A stretch of DNA of 12,511 nucleotides from an uncultured Bacteroidales bacterium (GTDB lineage Bacteria > Bacteroidota > Bacteroidia > Bacteroidales > UBA932): NCBI GenBank assembly GCA_900322025.1, contig ONYJ01000051.1, positions 1 to 12,511 on the forward strand. The letters run 5' to 3'. Every line of letters starts with the position of its first letter. Position 1 is the first letter of the stretch. Both the position numbers and the translations under genes were made by a program. The notes beneath the pieces are model-generated. The model was not told the origin of the DNA. It did no database searches and saw only the letters and a list, made by a program, of their open reading frames with translations. This document shows, piece by piece, positions 7,228 through 12,511 of the stretch.

Positions 7228-10200
7228 CCTCTGAAGTGTCTATGTCTTCTTCTTCCAAATCTTGTGCATCGCTGCCGGTAAAGGCTTTTATATAGGTGTT
7301 TGCCGTGGCGTATATCTTATTTGCCTTGTCTTTCAAATCGGCAGATTTATAAGCATCTGCCACCCATATCAGGTAATATAAGTTATTCTGTATTCTTTCC
7401 CATGAGTATATTTCTCCCTTATGTGGCTTTGTAAAAAGAATTATATGCTGCATAGTTTCTTCCACAAATTTATCGCCCAATTCTTCTCCCTTCTGAGTTT
7501 CGCCGCAAGCAAGATACAGGCTAATTGCATCCAAAACAGCCATGTCGTTTACAGAAGAAATTGCAGAAATATTCAAAGGGAAATTCTTAGCCGGCATAAC
7601 GGCCTGCATTCTGTCTAAAACTTCTATGGCCTTATCCGGTTCATCGTCGAGAATCAGCAACTTAGCTGTATTAACCATTAGTTCTCTTGTAGAAAGCAAC
7701 GAGCCAAAAGTTAGCATATTCTGATAATCTACAGCCATATCGGCAGACAACGATTCAAACCTATAGGTATTCATAACCCTATCGTACATTACCTCTGAGC
7801 CGGGATGCTGATTTATGTTTTCCGCACGATAACCTGTGTTACTCTTTATAGGAACAAGCTTGTAGCCAATGCCCTCCCACTGGAGATAATCTCTTATGCC
7901 TACATTGATATCGCCACCCCTTTGAAGGAAGTATAATGGCCTATCCCATTTGTAGTTAGACAAGAGATCTATAATCATCATAGATGTTTTGTCTATATTG
8001 CTTACTCCTTCTGGTATTGCAAATTCAAGCGTATCTAAAATCTTGTCGTAATCTTTTGGAGAAACTATTCCATATTTCTTTACATTCTCTTTATCTACGG
8101 CTACCTTGTAACGGCGGCCGGCTATAATGTTATGCTGCTTGCCATCGCCCATTTGCACCCTTACAGACGGGTCTTTCAGAATGGATATAAGCTCGCTGGC
8201 CATTACGGGTTCTTTGAGGTAATCTGCTACAGGTACAAAATCATTTTTACCATAGTAGTAATCTTTCTTTTCCAAAGTAAATGGAACCGGAGTGCTTTCA
8301 TACTGTTGGCACTTCATCTGATCTATATACCAATCTGTGCCAAGCAAAGAAGTGTTCATAATCCTCACATCTGTACGCACTCCTCCCACCTCTTGTATAT
8401 ACCATAACGGGAAGGTATCGTTATCTCCATGAGTTACAATAATAGCATTCTCTCCTAATGGAGTTAAATAATTATAAGCCAAATCGTTACAAGTACGCCT
8501 ATTGGAGCGGTCGTGATCGTCCCAGGTTTGAGATACCATCTGCACCGGAACCACTACGCATAGCAAAGAAGCTATTGTCGCAGATGCGGTTTTATTGTTT
8601 TTAAGCAACTTCTCCAGTTTATCGGTAACCCATAGAACAGCCAACCCTATCCAAATGGTAAAGGCGTAGAAAGAACCGGCATAAGCATAATCTCTCTCTC
8701 TTGGCTGATATGGTGGCTGATTCAAATACAGCACAACCGCTATACCTGTAAGGAAAAACAATAAGAAGGTGGCAAGTGTATTGCGCTTGTCGTGACGAAG
8801 CTGATACAAAAGACCTATGATGCCAAGTATAAACGGCAAAAAGTAAAAGTGATTCTTTGATTTACTGTTTACTATATAAGCCGGACCCTCTGATTGATCG
8901 CCTAAGTGTGCCCTGTCTATAAACCCTATACCGCTCTCCCAATTACCTTTGTATATATCGCCCGGCACGGAGGCGTGCAAATCGTTCTGCCTTCCCACAA
9001 AATTCCAGAAGAAGTATCTCCAATACATAAAATTCATCTGGTAGTTTATAAAATACCTGATGTTATCTGCGCCGGAAGGTGTTTTGTTGCCCTTACCATC
9101 GGTGTACATTTCATAAAACTTCTCAAAAGAAGGGTCTGAAGAAGACCACATTCTTGGGAATAAAACCTTATCGGCGTATTTTGGCTGTGCCGGAGCGTCT
9201 AAGAGAATATACTTGCCTGAAGCATTATCGTAGTTGTAGTACTCAGGAGTTACCACATCCGTCATCCGAGATTTGAAAGTTTGCCCATAAAGCAACGGGG
9301 CTGAACCGTATTGTTCTCTATTCAAATATCTTACAAGGGTATAAGGATTATCCGGCTGATACTCGTTTGTTGGAGTATTTACAGAAGATCTTATAACTAT
9401 TACAGCAAACAGAGAGTACCCTATGGTTATGGATAAAATACAAAGAAATACGGTATTCCATAAAACACTGCCTCGCCTATATGCCCTGTATGCTCCAAAG
9501 AAACAACCAGCCACTACCAACAGAACAAAAAATGCAGCACCGCTGTTTTTAGGAAGCGACAACCCGTTTACAAAAATCCTGTCCACAAAGGCAGACAGAG
9601 CCGGAAGGTAAGGAATTATACCCCAATTTATTACAAACAGAATAAGACAAGACGCCAAGAATGCCTTAATGGCCCCCCAAGTGGTAACCTTATATTTTCT
9701 GAAATAATAAATCATACCCAGAGCCGGAATGGTGAGCAAATTCAGCAAGTGAATCCCGATAGAAAGCCCCATGATAAAGGCTATTAACACCAACCATCTG
9801 TTTGAATAGGGTTCATCTGCTTTCTCTTCCCACTTTAATATGGCCCAAAAAACCAAAGCGGTTGCAAGGGAACTCATAGCATAAACCTCTCCTTCCACCG
9901 CCGAGAACCAGAATGTATCAGACCAACAATAGGCCAAAGCCCCTACTACTCCTGCTCCTATTATCTTGACAACTACAGAGCTATCTGTAAAAATATTGCT
10001 CCCAGACTGCTTTTCTGCAAGCCTACGGGCAAGGTGAACTATAGTTAGATACAAAAGCATTATGGTTAGTGCAGAGCACAGGGCGCTAAGGGCGTTCACC
10101 ATCATTGCCGCATGTTCCTTATCTGCAAATATGGTAAAGAAGCGTGCTATTACCTGAAAGGTTGGATTGCCCGGGGCATGCCCCACTTCAAGCTTATAGG

Positions 10201-10333
10201 AAGAGGCTATAAACTCTCCGCAATCCCAAAAACTAACCGTAGGTTCTATAGTGGACAAATATGTAAAAGATGCCAATGCAAGCACTATCAGTGCCACAAT
10301 ATTGTTAAGTCTGTTGAATTTTTTGAAATCCAT
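7220..10333 (-). CDS. DUF2723 family polytopic membrane protein (putative GT-C type glycosyltransferase)
   Basis: This 1037-aa inner-membrane protein matches DUF2723 of Bacteroidetes. A first membrane helix at about 11-29 is followed by the family hallmark EPTVSFWDCGEFIASSYKLEVGHAPG in two pieces around residues 30-55. The acidic D37 and E40 sit in the first periplasmic loop, where GT-C glycosyltransferases carry their catalytic acid. About eight helices lie in the first 320 residues. A large periplasmic region follows (about 320-490, starting TPTNEYQPDNPYTLVRYLN). Four more helices lie at about 497-510, 518-537, 555-569 and 578-597. The C-terminal soluble domain contains THGDNDTFPLWYIQ and ends in a helical, TPR-like stretch and an acidic tail. 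Human TMEM260, a protein O-mannosyltransferase, carries the same domain, so a role in protein O-glycosylation at the envelope is a fair inference but is not shown here. Length is typical. VGHAPGNPTF departs slightly from the VGHPPG(A/T)P form I expect. Confidence 0.9.
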   Translation of the reverse strand: MDFKKFNRLNNIVALIVLALASFTYLSTIEPTVSFWDCGEFIASSYKLEVGHAPGNPTFQVIARFFTIFADKEHAAMMVNALSALCSALTIMLLYLTIVHLARRLAEKQSGSNIFTDSSVVVKIIGAGVVGALAYCWSDTFWFSAVEGEVYAMSSLATALVFWAILKWEEKADEPYSNRWLVLIAFIMGLSIGIHLLNLLTIPALGMIYYFRKYKVTTWGAIKAFLASCLILFVINWGIIPYLPALSAFVDRIFVNGLSLPKNSGAAFFVLLVVAGCFFGAYRAYRRGSVLWNTVFLCILSITIGYSLFAVIVIRSSVNTPTNEYQPDNPYTLVRYLNREQYGSAPLLYGQTFKSRMTDVVTPEYYNYDNASGKYILLDAPAQPKYADKVLFPRMWSSSDPSFEKFYEMYTDGKGNKTPSGADNIRYFINYQMNFMYWRYFFWNFVGRQNDLHASVPGDIYKGNWESGIGFIDRAHLGDQSEGPAYIVNSKSKNHFYFLPFILGIIGLLYQLRHDKRNTLATFLLFFLTGIAVVLYLNQPPYQPRERDYAYAGSFYAFTIWIGLAVLWVTDKLEKLLKNNKTASATIASLLCVVVPVQMVSQTWDDHDRSNRRTCNDLAYNYLTPLGENAIIVTHGDNDTFPLWYIQEVGGVRTDVRIMNTSLLGTDWYIDQMKCQQYESTPVPFTLEKKDYYYGKNDFVPVADYLKEPVMASELISILKDPSVRVQMGDGKQHNIIAGRRYKVAVDKENVKKYGIVSPKDYDKILDTLEFAIPEGVSNIDKTSMMIIDLLSNYKWDRPLYFLQRGGDINVGIRDYLQWEGIGYKLVPIKSNTGYRAENINQHPGSEVMYDRVMNTYRFESLSADMAVDYQNMLTFGSLLSTRELMVNTAKLLILDDEPDKAIEVLDRMQAVMPAKNFPLNISAISSVNDMAVLDAISLYLACGETQKGEELGDKFVEETMQHIILFTKPHKGEIYSWERIQNNLYYLIWVADAYKSADLKDKANKIYATANTYIKAFTGSDAQDLEEEDIDTSEVI

Positions 10334-10358
10334 CTGTTCTTTATTTGTGAGTGTTCTG

Positions 10359-10366
10359 CAAAGATA
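10359..10366 (-). promoter_or_regulatory. Bacteroidetes-type -7 promoter element for the DUF2723 gene
   Basis: On the minus strand the box reads TATCTTTG, an exact TAnnTTTG match ending 25 bp before the ATG at 10333. That leaves a leader of about 15-20 nt. No -33 TTTG is found at standard spacing. It is identical in sequence to the opposing box of the SUI1-like gene. Confidence 0.6.
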
Positions 10367-10388
10367 GAGTTTTAAGTATAATTCTGAT

Positions 10389-10396
10389 TATCTTTG
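10389..10396 (+). promoter_or_regulatory. Bacteroidetes-type -7 promoter element for the SUI1-DUF4271-hemD group
   Basis: The box TATCTTTG is an exact TAnnTTTG match ending 16 bp before the ATG at 10413. The leader would therefore be only about 10 nt. This fits the weak dependence on Shine-Dalgarno sequences in the phylum. No clear -33 element is seen. It is probably the only promoter of the three-gene group, since the downstream genes are separated by 5 bp and then overlap. Confidence 0.6.
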
Positions 10397-10412
10397 CTGC
10401 AAATTTCTGGAT

Positions 10413-10760
10413 ATGGCCAATAACGACTGGAAAAAAAGAGATGGAGTAGTTTTTTCTACAAACCCAAACTTCAAATACGACATCGATGAACAAGACGATG
10501 AAGTTCAAACCCTACCCCCAAACAAACAAAAACTCATTGTTTCCATAGATAGAAGCGGAAGAGCCGGCAAGCAGGTTACTTTGATAAAAGGGTTTTGCGG
10601 TAGCTCAGAAGATTTGGCAGAGCTGGGCAGAAAACTTAAAACTAAATGTGGAGTAGGTGGTAGTGTAAAAGACGGACAAATTATTATTCAAGGCGATTTC
10701 AGAGATAAGATAGTAACGCTTCTTCTGCAAGACGGATATAATGCCAAGAGAGGCAATTAA
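10413..10760 (+). CDS. SUI1/eIF1-like translation initiation factor family protein (YciH-like)
   Basis: This is a small cytoplasmic protein of 115 aa with a complete SUI1 domain at about residues 38-113. The core motifs are VSIDRSGRAGKQVTLIKGF (43-61), EDLAELGRKLKTKCGVGGS (66-84) and KDGQIIIQGDFRDKI (86-100). The fold is that of eIF1, which monitors start-codon selection in eukaryotes. Bacterial YciH homologues have been linked to initiation fidelity and stress-time translation control, but their role is poorly settled. The first 37 residues are charged, probably disordered and lack domain features, which is normal for Bacteroidetes members. It is transcribed divergently from the DUF2723 gene. 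The DUF4271 gene starts 5 bp after its stop. Confidence 0.93.
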   Translation: MANNDWKKRDGVVFSTNPNFKYDIDEQDDEVQTLPPNKQKLIVSIDRSGRAGKQVTLIKGFCGSSEDLAELGRKLKTKCGVGGSVKDGQIIIQGDFRDKIVTLLLQDGYNAKRGN

Positions 10761-10765
10761 AATTT

Positions 10766-11506
10766 ATGCTTCAGCAGTCTGTACATAATCCTCTTGATTC
10801 CCTTATCAACAATCGGAATTCTTACGCTCCGGAGAATTACCCCTATTCTCCGCTGTCTGTAATTGCAGAAGACTCCACGATAACACAGGCATGGAATGCC
10901 CGTAAAATCACATCTACAACACAGCCTCCGGTGGTTTTCAAAGCTAAAACAAAGGGCGAGCAATATGCAGATGGTTGCATTGTACTCTTTCTGATTATAT
11001 TCTTCCTTATAGCCTCTGAAAGAATTGTAGAGGGCTTCATTACGGCTTTCAAGGCTGCCCTGAATCTTAGAAAACAGTTTGAGGCAGACGACGAACTTAC
11101 TTTAAGAACATCTCGCCTTATAACGGTAGCATTTGTTTTGCCAACGGTTGTTTTTGCCTTATGTCCATCGCCCACATACTTTTTTATTATTCTTACCTGC
11201 ACTTTAGGTTATCTTGCCGTAATGAGCGGCTTTATGGCCATTTTAGACTATGTTAACCATTCCACAGTCTTTGGCTTTATAAACAGAATGAGAAGCAATT
11301 ATGTTATCATAGCCTCCGTTTTTCTGCTTCTTGGCAAAATAAATATGCTATGGGCAACACTGAGTGCCATCCCATTTATAATTTTTTTGGCAATGGCCTC
11401 CAAGGTTGTTCTTAAAAACAATTTTTCTGTTTTTTTCTACATTTTGTACATTTGCACCCTCGAATTGCTACCGGCAATTCTTGTTTTTAGATATATATTA
11501 AAATGA
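10766..11506 (+). CDS. DUF4271 family integral membrane protein
   Basis: This 246-aa membrane protein has a soluble N-terminus of about 68 residues, rich in polar residues and proline. About six hydrophobic segments follow (approx. 70-86, 119-134, 137-162, 178-192, 198-213 and 220-243), ending in a basic tail. The arrangement and its place directly before hemD match the DUF4271 family of Bacteroidetes; recognition rests mainly on this context and on topology, since the sequence diverges quickly in this family. No catalytic motif is apparent and the function is unknown. Its TGA stop overlaps the ATG of hemD in an ATGA arrangement, so translation of the two is probably coupled. The start at 10766 lies 5 bp after the SUI1 stop, without a Shine-Dalgarno sequence. 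Confidence 0.75.
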   Translation: MLQQSVHNPLDSLINNRNSYAPENYPYSPLSVIAEDSTITQAWNARKITSTTQPPVVFKAKTKGEQYADGCIVLFLIIFFLIASERIVEGFITAFKAALNLRKQFEADDELTLRTSRLITVAFVLPTVVFALCPSPTYFFIILTCTLGYLAVMSGFMAILDYVNHSTVFGFINRMRSNYVIIASVFLLLGKINMLWATLSAIPFIIFLAMASKVVLKNNFSVFFYILYICTLELLPAILVFRYILK

Positions 11507-12511
11507 AGATTAACAAGATACTTATAGCACAACCCGGTGTTGCGAGTGCTAATCCACACTATGCCAATCTGATAAAAAAGTACAATGTTCAGATAGACTT
11601 TAGGCCGTTTTTTAGCATGATACCTCTGTCTTTAAGAGAGTTTCGCGCACAGAAAATCAACATTCCAGACTATACCGCTATTGTATTCACTTCAAAAGGA
11701 ACGATAGACGCCTTTTTTCAGTTGTGTACCGAGCAGAGAATCAAGATTCCGGACTCACAAAAGTATTTCTGTACTTCAGAAAGCTTGTCGTACTACCTGC
11801 AAAAGCATATAATATATCGTAAAAGAAAAATTTTCTTTGGCGATGGAACATTTGCTTCTGTTGTAAGACTCGCTAAAGCCGACAAGCACAAAGACGAAAA
11901 AATTCTGATAGCCTCTCCAGACCGTATCTATCCGGAATGGATCCAGATGTTCGAAGAGGCTAATCTTAAATTTGCATCTGCTGTAGTTGCAAAGTTTATA
12001 GATAACAATATAAAAGACCTCAACCTCAGCGAATATCAACTGATAGCCTTCTACAATGCCTTAGATGTTACTTCCCTAAAGAATAACTTCCCTCAATACA
12101 AGCAAAAAGACACTAAGTTTGTTGCTTTTGGGGCCGGTATCAGAAGAGCTATGCAAGAAAGCGGGCTTGATTATGCCATAGGAGGGCCAACAAAAGAATT
12201 TCCCTCTCTTGCGAATGCTCTTGAACAGTTGATACTTAATCCCGAATTTAAGCAAACGATAATGCCGGAGGCCGCTAAGAAAGTGGCGGAGAAACCTTCT
12301 ACTAAGAAGGCGGCAGCTAAACCGGCTACCAAGAAAGTGGCAGCTAAACCGGCCACCAAGAAAGTGGCAGCTAAACCGGCCACCAAGAAAGTGGCAGCTA
12401 AACCGGCTACCAAGAAAGTGGCGGCTAAACCGGCCACCAAGAAAGTGGCAGCTAAACCGGCCACCAAGAAAGTGGCAGCTAAACCGGCCACCAAGAAAGT
12501 GGCAGCTAAAC
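11503..12511 (+). CDS. hemD: Uroporphyrinogen-III synthase-like protein (HemD) with a Lys/Ala/Pro repeat tail, 3' end beyond window
   Basis: The frame starts at ATG 11503, inside the stop of the DUF4271 gene (ATGA). It stays open for 336 codons to the window edge with no stop, so the gene is partial. Residues 1 to about 250 resemble Bacteroidetes HemD: KILIAQPG at 5-12, then KYNVQIDFRPF, QKINIPDYTAIVFTSKGTIDAFF, KYFCTSESLSYYLQKHI, YRKRKIFFGDGTF and PSLANALEQL. HemD closes linear hydroxymethylbilane to uroporphyrinogen III. Some second-domain motifs look weak: FYNALDV stands where FxSPxGV would be expected, and FGAGIRRAM where FGxxTxxA is usual. Activity is therefore not assured. From residue 257 the protein is a tail built of AAKPATKKV units, with 27 Lys and only one Glu in the 80 residues seen. 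Such tails bind nucleic acid in histone-H1-like and AlgP-like proteins. HemD proteins normally end near residue 250, so the tail is an addition. In related genomes rnpA and yidD often follow; here that cannot be seen. Confidence 0.85.
   Translation, partial: MKINKILIAQPGVASANPHYANLIKKYNVQIDFRPFFSMIPLSLREFRAQKINIPDYTAIVFTSKGTIDAFFQLCTEQRIKIPDSQKYFCTSESLSYYLQKHIIYRKRKIFFGDGTFASVVRLAKADKHKDEKILIASPDRIYPEWIQMFEEANLKFASAVVAKFIDNNIKDLNLSEYQLIAFYNALDVTSLKNNFPQYKQKDTKFVAFGAGIRRAMQESGLDYAIGGPTKEFPSLANALEQLILNPEFKQTIMPEAAKKVAEKPSTKKAAAKPATKKVAAKPATKKVAAKPATKKVAAKPATKKVAAKPATKKVAAKPATKKVAAKPATKKVAAK
12283..12511 (+). repeat. 27-bp in-frame tandem repeat (AAKPATKKV units) in the hemD 3' region
   Basis: Eight complete 27-bp units (12283-12498) and 13 bases of a ninth run to the window edge, so the true copy number is higher or unknown. 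The first unit (12283-12309) is degenerate and encodes VAEKPSTKK. The second encodes AAAKPATKK. Units 3-8 all encode VAAKPATKK. Units 3, 4, 7 and 8 are identical at the DNA level. Unit 5 differs by GCT for GCC, and unit 6 by GCG for GCA. The standard unit has 15 G/C of 27 bases (56%), clearly above the AT-rich surroundings. The near-identity points to recent expansion by slippage or unequal recombination, always in multiples of three. Spacers are absent, so this is not a CRISPR array. Confidence 0.97.

Larger units (their letters stand above)
10358..10397. repeat. 9-bp inverted repeat formed by two opposing promoter boxes
   Basis: GCAAAGATA at 10358-10366 and TATCTTTGC at 10389-10397 are perfect reverse complements separated by 22 bp. 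Each arm contains a TAnnTTTG -7 element facing outward. The symmetry comes from both promoters having the same box and the same flanking C after it on their own strand. It might also be a binding site for a dimeric regulator, but nothing else in the sequence supports that. Confidence 0.6.

Noticed and set aside
7204..7232. AGAGG / CCTCT inverted repeat at the luxE-like/DUF2723 junction as a terminator
   Set aside because: The stem is only 5 bp with a long AT-rich loop and no T-run, too weak to call.
10843..11202. Minus-strand open frame of 119 codons opposite the DUF4271 gene
   Set aside because: No recognisable motif; the plus strand gives a coherent membrane protein tightly spaced with its neighbours.
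12171..12494. Minus-strand open frame of 107 codons with repeated hydrophobic VAGLAATFL units
   Set aside because: It is the antisense reading of the hemD 27-bp repeat; repeat length divisible by three keeps all frames open. There is no start context or family match.
12283..12511. CRISPR-like array
   Set aside because: Units are directly adjacent without spacers, lie in frame inside a gene, and no cas genes are present.

Overview
The window looks like a chromosomal segment from a member of the Bacteroidales (phylum Bacteroidota). The evidence is the set of gene families typical of that group (DUF2723 membrane protein, DUF4271, a Bacteroidetes-type RecO and HemD, a GH3-like ligase next to a LuxE-like protein), promoters of the TAnnTTTG type, and the lack of clear Shine-Dalgarno sequences before most starts. 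Family or genus cannot be decided from what is here. There are no rRNA or tRNA genes, insertion sequences or CRISPR arrays. Coding density is very high, and no gap between genes exceeds about 80 bases.

Layout. (1) 26-1276 (+): a U32-family protein of the RNA-hydroxylation type (TrhP/YegQ-like). (2) 1279-3048 (-): an exported S41 C-terminal processing protease with a PDZ domain, convergent with gene 1 and separated from it by 2 bp. (3) 3121-7227 (+): a probable four-gene operon of rdgB (house-cleaning NTP pyrophosphatase), recO (recombination repair), a GH3-superfamily adenylating enzyme, and a LuxE-like acyl-protein synthetase. (4) 7220-10333 (-): a large DUF2723 polytopic membrane protein whose stop overlaps the luxE-like gene by 8 bp. 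(5) 10413-12511 (+): a SUI1/eIF1-like factor, a DUF4271 membrane protein, and a uroporphyrinogen-III synthase-like gene (hemD) that runs off the window edge.

Two intergenic regions are divergent promoter regions (3049-3120 and 10334-10412), each with one exact TAnnTTTG box facing each way. In the second, both boxes are TATCTTTG and form a 9-bp inverted repeat. In the first, the boxes show that the longest reading frames of both flanking genes, which open with TTG, are too long, and that ATG starts at 3048 (-) and 3121 (+) are the likely ones.

The most unusual feature is at the right edge. After a normal-length HemD domain, the frame continues without a stop into a 27-bp tandem repeat encoding AAKPATKKV. 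This gives a lysine/alanine/proline-rich, histone-H1-like tail of at least 80 residues that is still open at the edge. The second item of interest is the tightly coupled GH3 plus LuxE-like pair. Both are acyl-activating enzymes with intact nucleotide-binding motifs, and the LuxE-like one keeps a near-terminal cysteine that resembles the acyl-acceptor cysteine of LuxE. The remaining genes are ordinary housekeeping genes.
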